64,000 nucleotides of DNA from Planctomycetia bacterium (GCA_005776885.1 SXOD01000009.1:1-64000); one strand, 5' to 3'. Positions 26,468-36,139 are shown, counted from the stretch's first letter. The notes: generated from the letters alone by a model not told the origin. Made by a program: numbers and translations.

Positions 26468-27852
26468 GGGATTGATTCCGTTCTGGGGGGTTCCTGCGGC
26501 CCGATGATCGAGGCCATGTCAACTTCGGCCAGCGATTCGCCAAGCCGCGCGTCGACAAGAGACATTTGGGTTTCGGCGACCCGCGTGAGGCTCTCCAACA
26601 GGATGAGCCCCCCACTCTCGCCCAGCGAGAGCAGCGCCCGCGCATCCGCCAACTGCGCGTCCACCAGCGGAGCGATCGTTCCCTCGATGACCTCTCGTTG
26701 TGCGTGTTGCGATCGGGTGCGCACCAGTGCGACTTCCAGCTCCCCGGCCAGCCTGGTGAAGGCACTCTCGAAGGCGGCGCGTGCGACTTCACGAGCCGCA
26801 TTGGCTTGCGCGATGCCCTGCTGGTTGGCATTCAGGATGGGAATCGGCAGCGCGATCGAGAACCCGGCCAGCGAGTCGCCTCGATCAAACTCAAGCAACG
26901 GCCCGATCGTGACATCCGGGTATTGCTTGCGAATCTCCAGCGCGAGGGCACGCTCGGCCACGATGTACTGGTCCCGCAACCGCTCCAACTCCAGGTTTCC
27001 GCCGGCCATCGCATCCGGGGTGGCCCCATCGACATCGATTCCGCTGCTCAGCGACGGGACCAGTTCCAGCGGCGCACCAGGGGAGAGCCCCATCAGCGTC
27101 CGCAGTTCCTGCTCAAGCTCTTCGGCATCCCCTTGCTCCCGCCGGAGAGCCACCTGCTGCGACGCGCGTTCGATCGCGAAGAGCGCGGACTCCGTTCGAA
27201 CCATTTCGCCCACCTGGGTCATCGCTGCCGTCGATGTCACCAGCGGTTCGATCCACGCAAGGAGCGCTTCGGTCTGCTGCACCATGAGGCGCGCGGCGGA
27301 CCATCGATACCAGGCGCGCCGAACCTCGATGCGCACCGTCCACTCTTGTTCCGCGACGCCCGTCAGTGCCGCCGCAAGCGCGGCGTCGGCCTCCGCCTTC
27401 GCGGCCTCCAGCCGACCCGAGACGGGAATCGTGAAGGCCAGCCCAGGTGTCACGGGGAATGGATCACCTGAGCCACTGCCGCTGAGGAAGTCAATGGCCA
27501 ACTGCGGGTCGTCCCACAGTCCAGCGAACTTCGCGGCGGCCGCTGTGACACCGGCCTGCAGCCGCGCCAGTCGCAACGACGGGTTGAGAACCAACGCCAC
27601 GACTTCCGCCTCGCCAAGGGTGAGCCCGTTGGAAGGGTCGAACGAGCTGTCCGCCGAGTCCTGGGACAACCCAGCGGCAAATCGTCGCACAGGTTCGTCG
27701 GATGGCGTCTGCCGCAGCCACGCATCGCGATGCGCCTCCAAGTCCAGCGGCTTGGGCTCGTATGTCTGGCAACCACTCACGACGATGGTCGCGGTGACGC
27801 CGAGGGCGCAACCACCAATCTTGCCTTGAATGCCACGCGTCATGTGAGTCAC
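26464..27852 (-). CDS. TolC-type outer membrane factor of the metal efflux operon
   Basis: LTLGEAEVVALVLNPSLRLARLQAGVTAAAAKFAGLWDDPQLAIDFLSG; overlaps the adaptor start. Confidence 0.85.
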   Translation of the reverse strand: MTHMTRGIQGKIGGCALGVTATIVVSGCQTYEPKPLDLEAHRDAWLRQTPSDEPVRRFAAGLSQDSADSSFDPSNGLTLGEAEVVALVLNPSLRLARLQAGVTAAAAKFAGLWDDPQLAIDFLSGSGSGDPFPVTPGLAFTIPVSGRLEAAKAEADAALAAALTGVAEQEWTVRIEVRRAWYRWSAARLMVQQTEALLAWIEPLVTSTAAMTQVGEMVRTESALFAIERASQQVALRREQGDAEELEQELRTLMGLSPGAPLELVPSLSSGIDVDGATPDAMAGGNLELERLRDQYIVAERALALEIRKQYPDVTIGPLLEFDRGDSLAGFSIALPIPILNANQQGIAQANAAREVARAAFESAFTRLAGELEVALVRTRSQHAQREVIEGTIAPLVDAQLADARALLSLGESGGLILLESLTRVAETQMSLVDARLGESLAEVDMASIIGPQEPPRTESIP

Positions 27853-28011
27853 CTCAGTCCAATCACTCGGTCGATCGCTTGTTTACGGGGGCGCCTCTTG
27901 CGCGGCGGAGGCCCGGTCAGGCCTGGAACCGCTCGTGCGAAACGCGCGCAATGAATGGCAACAACCTGAGGCGATCAATGGATCGCCCTGGGGTGTTGCG
28001 CGTTCACTTGG

Positions 28012-28482
28012 TCAAATGAGGATGACGATTGTCCGCAGGCTCACCAAGTGCCCTGGCGGCCGGACGGGGGCGATGGCAGCAACCGCGCGGCAAGGCGAGC
28101 GCGGCGGGATCGCGGAGTCAACTCCGCGACAGTCGTGCGGGGCGAGGGGAGCGAGCGACGCCGCCGTGCGGGGACGAGCTCCGCTTGGCATCGCCTCAAT
28201 CGCGCCAAGCGGTGCGTGCGCGTGATCGCAGCAGCAGCTCAGTTCCAGCCCAGGATGAAACTCCTCGCACGGGGCGACCTCGGCGTGGTCGTGCGCGGCG
28301 CAGTGGTCGTGCGCGGCGGCGTGGTCGTGCGCGGCAGAGTGGTCGTGCGTGCCACAGTGGTGCTCGGCGAGCGAGTGGCCCTGCACAGCGGTCGCCTCAT
28401 GCGGCTGTGCACGGAGGAGACCTGCCGCAGCGAGCAGCATCGAGAGGGCAAGACCTATCCAAGAGCCAAGTTCGCGAGTCAC
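28012..28482 (-). CDS. His-rich small secreted protein, putative metal-binding
   Basis: GTG start then TRELGSWIGLALSMLLAAAGLLRA; HDHSAAHDHAAAHDHCAAHDHAEV and SCCCDHAHAP; first gene of the metal efflux run. Confidence 0.65.
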   Translation of the reverse strand: MTRELGSWIGLALSMLLAAAGLLRAQPHEATAVQGHSLAEHHCGTHDHSAAHDHAAAHDHCAAHDHAEVAPCEEFHPGLELSCCCDHAHAPLGAIEAMPSGARPRTAASLAPLAPHDCRGVDSAIPPRSPCRAVAAIAPVRPPGHLVSLRTIVILI

Positions 28483-28744
28483 GGCACAAAGTATAGTCAC
28501 CGACAACCCTTCCGATGGAGCTGATCCATCTGACGCGATGGGAACTGTCCCGTTTCGGGAGAAAAGCCACCGCACCAGAAGGTGGAGCGCCGTCGCCGTG
28601 AACGGCGGCATGCGACTCGACAGCACCGCGACAATCGCATGCCTTCTGGTCGGAGGGGCCATCTGAGCCTCTACGGACGGGTGATCTCGATGGAAATATG
28701 CCGCGAGGTGCATCGGCGCGCCCTTCACCTGCTCTACTACACCG

Positions 28745-31690
28745 ATGCGCGCCCTTGGACTCCTCGCCCCGCTGGCCTTGGGTGCCGTGGCCACCGTCCT
28801 CGTGCTGTCAAGCTTCCCAGCCGCGGGCTCGGACCGGCCTGCGAGTGATGATTCTCGCCAACGGGGTTTTCACGACCTCACTCGCGGGGAGGCGCTGGCG
28901 CTCATTGACCAGGTCGTCCGAACTGAGCGCGCTCGCGTCGTCGCCCCGAACTCGGGCTCCTCCCCTGCACAGCGCGCCACCAGCGCGCCATTCTGGAACT
29001 GGGAGACGCCGCTGGTCCATCCTCTGGAACTCACCCCAGACCGGACGAGACTCCTGGCGGTGAATCTCCCGGACGGGATCCTCGAAGTGTTCGATGTCAC
29101 GAGTGGGTCCCCCGTTCGCGCCGGCGCCATCGCCGTCGGCGTCGACCCCGTCACTGTTCGTGCTCGTTCCAACACCGAAGCGTGGGTCGTCAACCATGTC
29201 TCAGACTCGATCTCAATCGTTGACCTGACGACCATGTGCGTGCGCGCCACTCTCTCGACCGGAGATGAGCCGTGCGATGTGGTCTTTGCGGGTTCGCCCT
29301 CGCGGGCATTCGTCTCGGTGAGCCAACTCAACCAGGTGCGCGTGTTCGATCCAGCCAACCTGTCCCTCGCGCCAGCCGTCATCACCATCGAGGGTGAGGA
29401 TCCCCGCGCTCTGGCGACCGACGGCACTCGTGTGTTCGCCGCGATCTTTGAGAGCGGCAACAACACGACACTCGTGCCGATCACCGCCGTGAGCAGCACG
29501 GCGAACCCATACTCCGGCGACCCCAACCCGCCTCCCAACTCTGGGAGTTCGTTTGATCCGCCGATTGCCTCGGGATTGCCCTCCCCCCCCGATGTCAGCG
29601 TCATCGTCCGACGACGGGCTTCCGACAACACCTGGCGCGACGACAACAACGGCAACTGGACCAGTTCGATCACCTGGGGCATGCACGACCACGACCTGGC
29701 GATCATCGACGCGTCGACGCTCGCGGTCACCTACGCGGCCGGTCTCATGAACGCCAACATGGCGCTGGCGAACGGCCCCGCGGGCCGCGTGACCGTGGTC
29801 GGCACCGAGGCCACGAACGATGTCCGCTTCGAACCCAATGTCAATGGCACCTTCGTGCGCGTGAAGATGGCGAGCGTTGATCCGGCCTCGCCCGGTGGCG
29901 CGGGCGGCACGGCGATCGTGGACCTCAACCCCCATCTGGACTACTCCACGCCGGCCGTGCCGCAATCGATGCGGGACCTGAGCATCGGAGACCCGCGCGC
30001 GCTTCTTTGGAACGCTGCTGGAACGATTGGCTGGGTGGCCGGCATGGGCTCCAACAATGTCGTTGCGCTCTCGTCGAGCGGCATTCCCATCGCACGGATC
30101 GAGGTCGGCGAGGGCCCTGCGGGGCTGGCACTGGACGAACAGCGCCAGCGGCTCTACTCGCTCAATAGATTTGATGGGTCGATCAGCGCGATCGACACGG
30201 CCAGCTCCACGGAACTGGCCAGGGTTGCCTTCCACGATTCCACGCCCGAGTCGATCCGCGCCGGCCGTCCTTTCCTCTACGACACGCATCGCACAAGCGG
30301 CCTGGGCCACGCCTCATGCGGCAGCTGCCACATAGACGCTCGCATTGATTTCCTCGCATGGGACCTGGGCAATCCAGCAGGCTCCGTCAAGGACTTCAAC
30401 CAGGTCTGCAATTTCGGGCTCGTGGGCGGCTGCGAAGACTTCCACCCCATGAAGGGGCCGATGACGACTCAGACGCTGGTTGGCATCATCGGCGCAGAGC
30501 CGCTCCACTGGCGCGGAGACCGCGATGGGATCGAAGAGTTCAACCCGGCGTTCATGGGACTGCTCGGAGACGATACGGAACTCACCGGCGAGGAAATGGT
30601 GGCGTTTGCCCAATTCCTCTCCACGCTTCGATTTCCGCCCAATCCCAACCGAAACCTGGACAACTCACTCAAGACCAGCCTCGCGGGATCCTCCGGCACC
30701 GGCAACCCAGCGAATGGCCAGTCGCTCTTTCTCACCCTCAACGCCGACGGCGCCGCGACCAACTGCAACACCTGCCATCAACTCCCGACCGGCGGGCTGG
30801 GCATGGTCATCAGCGGTGATCTTTTGGAGGAGCCACAGAGCATGAAGGTGCCGCAGTTGCAGAACCTGCACGAGAAGACGGGCTTCAGCAAGACCAGCCA
30901 AAACAACAATCGCGGCTTTGCGTTCACGCACGACGGCACCGATGACACGCTTCAGTCGTTCCTGAGCCGGTCGGTGTTCACCTTCTCCAACGGCTCGACC
31001 GGCCAACAACAGCGTCGAGACCTGGAGACTTTCATGTTCAGCCTGTCGACCGACACCCACGCGGCGGTTGGCGCGCAGGTGACCCTCCAGTCGATCGGCT
31101 CGGCGGCGCCGGCGGATGTGGCGCGGCTGGACTTGCTTGGATCACTGGCGCAGGCAGGAGACACCGAACTCATCGTGAAGGGGCGACTCGGAGGCCTCTC
31201 TCGCGGCGGGAAGTTCCTTCCCAGCGTGGGAGGCAGCCCTGCGGAGTGGCAGATGGACCGCGCCGGCGAGTTGTTCTCATCCGCGCAGCTCCGCGCGCTT
31301 GCTGCCCCGGGCGGCGAGCTCACCTTCACCGCGGTCCCCACTGGCACCGCCGAGCGACTGGGAATCGACCGCGACCTTGATGGCTACCTGGACCAGGATG
31401 AAGTGGACGCGGGCAGCGACCCGGCCGATGCGGACTCCGTGCCGCAGCCGTGCGCCGCTGACATCAACAGCGATGGCCTCATCAATGGCGCTGACCTGGC
31501 GTATGTGCTCGGCAACTGGGGTGCGTGTTCTGGTGGTGGTGGTGGCGGCGGTGGCGGCGGTGGTGGCGCTGGCGGGGGCGGCGGCGGTGGTGGCGGCGGT
31601 GGTGGCACCTGCCCCGGCGACATCGACGGCGATGGCACGGTGGCAGGCCCTGACTTGGCGCAACTCCTGGCGGCCTGGGGTCCGTGCTGA
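28745..31690 (+). CDS. Beta-propeller/c-type cytochrome fusion with C-terminal dockerin-like repeats split by poly-Gly
   Basis: YVTN-like propeller repeats, CGSCHID and CNTCHQL haem motifs, C-terminal DINSDGLINGADLAYVLGNWG-(G)n-DIDGDGTVAGPDLAQLLAAWGPC. Confidence 0.85.
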   Translation: MRALGLLAPLALGAVATVLVLSSFPAAGSDRPASDDSRQRGFHDLTRGEALALIDQVVRTERARVVAPNSGSSPAQRATSAPFWNWETPLVHPLELTPDRTRLLAVNLPDGILEVFDVTSGSPVRAGAIAVGVDPVTVRARSNTEAWVVNHVSDSISIVDLTTMCVRATLSTGDEPCDVVFAGSPSRAFVSVSQLNQVRVFDPANLSLAPAVITIEGEDPRALATDGTRVFAAIFESGNNTTLVPITAVSSTANPYSGDPNPPPNSGSSFDPPIASGLPSPPDVSVIVRRRASDNTWRDDNNGNWTSSITWGMHDHDLAIIDASTLAVTYAAGLMNANMALANGPAGRVTVVGTEATNDVRFEPNVNGTFVRVKMASVDPASPGGAGGTAIVDLNPHLDYSTPAVPQSMRDLSIGDPRALLWNAAGTIGWVAGMGSNNVVALSSSGIPIARIEVGEGPAGLALDEQRQRLYSLNRFDGSISAIDTASSTELARVAFHDSTPESIRAGRPFLYDTHRTSGLGHASCGSCHIDARIDFLAWDLGNPAGSVKDFNQVCNFGLVGGCEDFHPMKGPMTTQTLVGIIGAEPLHWRGDRDGIEEFNPAFMGLLGDDTELTGEEMVAFAQFLSTLRFPPNPNRNLDNSLKTSLAGSSGTGNPANGQSLFLTLNADGAATNCNTCHQLPTGGLGMVISGDLLEEPQSMKVPQLQNLHEKTGFSKTSQNNNRGFAFTHDGTDDTLQSFLSRSVFTFSNGSTGQQQRRDLETFMFSLSTDTHAAVGAQVTLQSIGSAAPADVARLDLLGSLAQAGDTELIVKGRLGGLSRGGKFLPSVGGSPAEWQMDRAGELFSSAQLRALAAPGGELTFTAVPTGTAERLGIDRDLDGYLDQDEVDAGSDPADADSVPQPCAADINSDGLINGADLAYVLGNWGACSGGGGGGGGGGGGAGGGGGGGGGGGGTCPGDIDGDGTVAGPDLAQLLAAWGPC

Positions 31691-31700
31691 CTCCTCACCA

Positions 31701-31744
31701 TTGGATTGATCGAATTCGACGATTTTTTGGTCGATTCTGATCAG
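31701..31744. repeat. Intergenic imperfect palindrome, family 2 copy A
   Basis: TTGGATTGATCGAATTCGAC-GATTTTTTG-GTCGATTCTGATCAG; nearly identical arms at 59935-59978. Confidence 0.88.
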
Positions 31745-31783
31745 CCCAACCGCGAGGCACCCCTGTCAACTTCACGGCCCGCA

Positions 31784-31803
31784 AGCAGCAGCAGCAGCAG
31801 CAG
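31784..31803. repeat. AGC trinucleotide microsatellite
   Basis: agcagcagcagcagcagcag in the intergenic region. Confidence 0.9.
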
Positions 31804-31962
31804 ACCAGTTGATGGGGAGGTCCATTCTGAGAGTGTCGGCGTGGGTGTGGGGGCTGTCAACCCGCGCCCGGGGGCAATCTCGCCATGTTCGCCTTGTTTT
31901 AGTGGATATTGGTGTAATCTTATCTTGATTTGCAAGTGCCCCCGTAAACGCTGCCACACCCC

Positions 31963-34215
31963 ATGAGGTCTTCCATGTCCCGTGAGCGCAGTCCCCAGGC
32001 CGCACAGTCCATGAAGCCCGCTCCGTCCGCCCCGCTCGCCAGCGCACCAAGGGTCGATGCCGTCGCGGAATGGCGATCGACGCTCTCACGATGGAGTGGC
32101 GCACTGCTCGCCGGCGTCACCACGACCGGCCTGACGATCACCTTCTCCCCCTTTGGCGAACTGCCTCAGTTCTCCGTCGTGATCCACACGATCCTTGGAC
32201 TGGTCCTCCTCGCGCCAGTCACCTGGTACATCGTGCGGCACTGGCTGGTGCGTCGGCACGGCGCGATGAGCCATTACCAGTTGCTTGGGTACGCCGCCAC
32301 CGCTGCCCTGCTGGTTTGCGTGGTGAGCGGGCTGGTGGGGACATGGCGCGGCGTTGTCGGGCCGCGCGTGGAGCGGGTGTGGGACTTGACGCACCTGGTG
32401 AGCGGCATCGTGTTCTTTGTCTTGGTGGCCGCGCACCTGCTCACGGTCATCGTGCGCAAGGTGGGGAAGTCAGCCGCTGCGGTGCAGATCGCGCCCGCTC
32501 GTGCCGGATACTGGCGCGCATCGATCGTCGGTGCGGCGCTTCCCCTGGTCGCGGCGATGGCGTGGGTGGTGGCCTACGACCCGCCCGGCACCAGCCGCGC
32601 ATTCCCCGACAGCTACAACTGGCGATTTGGCGAGGATCGACCCTTTGCCCCAAGTATGGCTCGGGTCGCGTTCGCCGACGGCGACGGGAGTGCTGACGGC
32701 GACGGGTACGCCGACGGCGACGGGAGCGATGACCGCCTCGCCCACACTGGCGCCGTCGACCCCTCCCTCCTGGCCAACTCCTCCGGCTGCGGGACCAGCG
32801 GATGCCACAGCGAGATCTATCACGAGTGGTTGCCCAGCGCGCACCGCTATGCGTCGATGGATGACATGTTCCAGAAGGTGCAGACGATCATGGCGGAGGA
32901 AACATCGCCCGAGCACACTCGCTACTGCGCCGGCTGCCACGACCCCATCTCCCTCTTCAGCGGCGCCAAGGATTCCAACCAGATCACGCTCAGCTCAGTG
33001 GGTGCGGACGAGGGCATTTCGTGCCTGGTCTGCCACAGCATCGTGCAGGCGGATGTCCAGGGCAATGCCGACTACACGCTGCAGCCTCCGCATCGCTACG
33101 CGTACGAGTTGGACCAGAGCGGCTTCGCCAAGTTCCTCAGCGACTTCCTCATCCGCACCTACCCGGTGCACCACATTTCCAGCTACTCGCGCGCCCTCTA
33201 CAAGACTCCCGAGTTCTGCGCCGCCTGCCACAAGCAGTACATCGACCAAGAGGTGAACACCGACATCGGCAAGGTGCAAGGGCAGAACCAGTACGACTCC
33301 TGGAAGAACAGCCGATGGCACGTCGAGGGCGCACCGGAGCGCAGCGTCGGCTGCCGCGAGTGCCACATGCCGCTCAACCCCAGCACCGACCCAGCACGCG
33401 GTGACCAGACCGATTTCAATCGCTCGCTTGACGACCAGTGCCACAGGAGCCACCGGACGCTGGCCTCGAACCAGTACATCCCGATCTTGCATGACTTGCC
33501 CGGCGCCGCGAACCAAGTGGCGCTCACCGAACAGTGGCTCCGTGGCGAGTACGAGATTCCAGAGATCAAGGATCGATGGACGGAGGGGCCGGTGGTGCGC
33601 ATGTCCATCCAGGCGCCGAATGCCGTCAGCCCCGGCGAGAGCGTGCCAATCCGCGTGGCCCTGACCAACAACAAGACCGGCCACGACTTCCCCACTGGGC
33701 CCCTGGACATGATCGAGAGCTGGGTGGAACTCAAGGCCACGGACAGCACTGGCGCGATCCTCTATCACGTCGGTGCGCCAGATGCCAGTGGCGACATCGG
33801 TTCGTCGCCCGTCATTTTCCGCAAGGACGGATTTGACCGCGAGGGCAAGCTCATCGACCGCCACAACCTCTGGGACTTGGTGGGCGCCAAGTACGCGCGC
33901 ACGCTCTACCCGGGCGTCACTGACACGGTGGAGTTCCCGCTGCAGTGCCCGTCGATGGCGCGTGGGCGGCTTGCGGCAAACGACGATCGAACGGCCCCCG
34001 GCGTCCGCGTCGATGACTTCTCCATGACCGTGCCCGATGCCACCGACGGCGATGCTGTCACGGTGGAAGCGACGCTCTGGTACCGCAAGGCGAATCCTGC
34101 CTTCCTCGACCGCGTCTACGGCGCGGACCCCGGCATTCGGAGCCCCTGCACGGCAATCAGCCACGCCACGAAGGTCATCCCGGTGAGGCGCGATGTCGCA
34201 CAGCGCGGGGAATAG
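31963..34215 (+). CDS. Membrane-anchored multihaem c-type cytochrome
   Basis: Several N-terminal TM segments; CAGCHDP, CLVCHSI, CAACHKQ, CRECHMP haem motifs. A start at 31975 is possible. Confidence 0.82.
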   Translation: MRSSMSRERSPQAAQSMKPAPSAPLASAPRVDAVAEWRSTLSRWSGALLAGVTTTGLTITFSPFGELPQFSVVIHTILGLVLLAPVTWYIVRHWLVRRHGAMSHYQLLGYAATAALLVCVVSGLVGTWRGVVGPRVERVWDLTHLVSGIVFFVLVAAHLLTVIVRKVGKSAAAVQIAPARAGYWRASIVGAALPLVAAMAWVVAYDPPGTSRAFPDSYNWRFGEDRPFAPSMARVAFADGDGSADGDGYADGDGSDDRLAHTGAVDPSLLANSSGCGTSGCHSEIYHEWLPSAHRYASMDDMFQKVQTIMAEETSPEHTRYCAGCHDPISLFSGAKDSNQITLSSVGADEGISCLVCHSIVQADVQGNADYTLQPPHRYAYELDQSGFAKFLSDFLIRTYPVHHISSYSRALYKTPEFCAACHKQYIDQEVNTDIGKVQGQNQYDSWKNSRWHVEGAPERSVGCRECHMPLNPSTDPARGDQTDFNRSLDDQCHRSHRTLASNQYIPILHDLPGAANQVALTEQWLRGEYEIPEIKDRWTEGPVVRMSIQAPNAVSPGESVPIRVALTNNKTGHDFPTGPLDMIESWVELKATDSTGAILYHVGAPDASGDIGSSPVIFRKDGFDREGKLIDRHNLWDLVGAKYARTLYPGVTDTVEFPLQCPSMARGRLAANDDRTAPGVRVDDFSMTVPDATDGDAVTVEATLWYRKANPAFLDRVYGADPGIRSPCTAISHATKVIPVRRDVAQRGE

Positions 34216-36139
34216 CAGGGCTCGGCCATCGGCGTTCAACAAACGCCACGCGCTGATGCTCCGTTGGGCGATCCCGACCGTGGCCGTCTCCGTCCTGGGA
34301 GGTGGCGCGCTCTACTGGATGACGCAGCGGGTCGATCCCGCCGCCGCCAACGCCGATGGCTCGATCAGCGGATTGACCAGCGCGCTGGAGCGCCACGCCT
34401 CCGAGGAGATCGCCACGCTTCGCTTCGACGATCTGTCGGCCGCGTCGGGAATCAACATGCGGCACGCGCCGTTCATGCGGTCGTCGCTCCTTCCCGAGGA
34501 CATGGGTTCCGGCGCAGCGTTTGGCGACGCCGACGGCGACGGGGACATCGACCTCTTCCTCGGCAACTTCGGCGGCGCGTTGGGGGGCGAGATCACTGGC
34601 CGCTGCGCCTACTACGCCAACGATGGTACCGGCCACTTCATCGACGCGTCCGCCGAGGTCGGCCTGGACCTGGCGGTGCGCGCACTCGGAGCCGCGTGGG
34701 CCGACCATGACGGCGATGGCGACCTGGACCTCTTCGTCTCGTGCTTCGGGCCAGACCACCTGATGCGGCAGGATGCCAACGGGCGGTTCACGGACATCGC
34801 CGTGACAGCCGGCGTTGCTCATGAAGGGTTCAGCTCCGGTGCCTCGTGGGCGGATTACGACCACGACGGCGACTTGGACCTCTATGTCTGCCGCTATGTG
34901 GAGTTCAAGCACGATCCCGCCGAGGGCGCGGCCCTGGCATCGCGCCAGTACGACACGGAACTCCCATACACACTCAATCCATCCGCGTACCCAGCCGCCC
35001 GCAACAGCCTCTACCGCAATGACGGCGATGGCACCTTCACCGATGTCGCCGAAGCGGCAGGCGTGGCGGACCCATCGGGGCGTTCGCTGGCAGCGTCCTG
35101 GACGGACTTTGATGACGATGGCTGGCTGGATCTCTACGTAGCCAACGATGTCTCGTCAAACGGCGTCTTCCGCAATCGCGGCGACGGCACCTTTGCCGAC
35201 ATTGGCGCCAGCTCGTTGGCCGCGGACTATCGCGGCGCGATGGGTCTGGCCATTGGCGATGTCGACGGCGACCAGGACCAGGACATCTTTGTCACCCACT
35301 GGCTGGCGCAGGAGAATGCGCTCTTCCAGAACATGTGGTCCAACGGGCTCCGCGACGGCGCTGGCCATCGTCGAATCCTCTTCATGGACACCGCGGAAGT
35401 GATGGGACTGGGCCACGCCTCGCTGAACATGGTTGGCTGGGCGACCGGATTCGTTGATTTCGATTCCGATGGCTTGCTGGACCTTTGGGTGGTCAACGGC
35501 AACACGCTGGAGGATGAGTCCGATCACTCCCAGCTCCGCCCCCAGCGGGCGCAGGTCTTCCGCCAGGTTGCGGGGCGCGGCTTCTATGAAGTGGGGCAGG
35601 CGGCGGCAGCGGCGTCCGCGTCAACGGCGGCGTCGTCGGCGTCCGCGGCAACGGCGGCGTCGTGCCCGACACTTGCCCGGCCCTTCGTCGGGCGAGGCGG
35701 TGCGATGGCCGATGTCGACGGCGATGGCCGAGTCGACCTGTTGTTCATGCGGCATGGCGGCACACCGCTGCTGTTGCGAAACACCACCCCCGCGGCAGGA
35801 CACTGGCTGCGCGTGGCGTTGCGCGACGACCGACCTGGGGCGATGAATCGCCACGGCGTCGGTGCTCGCGTGGTCGTCCTTGCCGCTGCGATCGACGGAA
35901 CCGATCGACGTGAGTTCATGTCGATGGTCGGCGCGGAACCGTCGTACTTGTCGCAGTCCGAGCCAACCCTTCACTTCGGCATCGGACCCAGGGACCGCAT
36001 CGACCAAGTTCTTGTTCGATGGCCAGACGGCGCGGAGGAAGCCTTCACCGGAATCGATGCCGACTCCTTGGTGACGCTTCGACGAGGGGAGGGATCCACG
36101 CCACCATCCACGCCCGACCCTATCGCGCCGACCCTCTGA
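34193..36139 (+). CDS. CRTAC1-like protein (FG-GAP/VCBS repeats plus ASPIC/UnbV C-terminal domain)
   Basis: Repeats DGDGDIDLFLGNF, DGDGDLDLFVSCF, DHDGDLDLYVCRY; C-terminal GARVVVLAA...MVGAEPSYLSQSEPTLHFGIG...VLVRWPDG. Confidence 0.88.
   Translation: MSHSAGNSRARPSAFNKRHALMLRWAIPTVAVSVLGGGALYWMTQRVDPAAANADGSISGLTSALERHASEEIATLRFDDLSAASGINMRHAPFMRSSLLPEDMGSGAAFGDADGDGDIDLFLGNFGGALGGEITGRCAYYANDGTGHFIDASAEVGLDLAVRALGAAWADHDGDGDLDLFVSCFGPDHLMRQDANGRFTDIAVTAGVAHEGFSSGASWADYDHDGDLDLYVCRYVEFKHDPAEGAALASRQYDTELPYTLNPSAYPAARNSLYRNDGDGTFTDVAEAAGVADPSGRSLAASWTDFDDDGWLDLYVANDVSSNGVFRNRGDGTFADIGASSLAADYRGAMGLAIGDVDGDQDQDIFVTHWLAQENALFQNMWSNGLRDGAGHRRILFMDTAEVMGLGHASLNMVGWATGFVDFDSDGLLDLWVVNGNTLEDESDHSQLRPQRAQVFRQVAGRGFYEVGQAAAAASASTAASSASAATAASCPTLARPFVGRGGAMADVDGDGRVDLLFMRHGGTPLLLRNTTPAAGHWLRVALRDDRPGAMNRHGVGARVVVLAAAIDGTDRREFMSMVGAEPSYLSQSEPTLHFGIGPRDRIDQVLVRWPDGAEEAFTGIDADSLVTLRRGEGSTPPSTPDPIAPTL

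Noticed and set aside
25820-27829. 669-codon + strand ORF, with other long + ORFs at 23439-25172 and 46282-47868
   Set aside because: Antisense to well-supported efflux and PLP-enzyme genes; low-complexity Arg/Ser/Ala composition and no motif
28270-28360. Regular short repeats (GTGGTCGTGCGCGGC) that resemble a CRISPR or minisatellite
   Set aside because: They encode the HDH repeats of the His-rich protein on the - strand; no spacers and no cas genes. No CRISPR array was seen anywhere in the window
32995-34242. 415-codon - strand ORF
   Set aside because: Antisense to the multihaem cytochrome with clear CXXCH motifs
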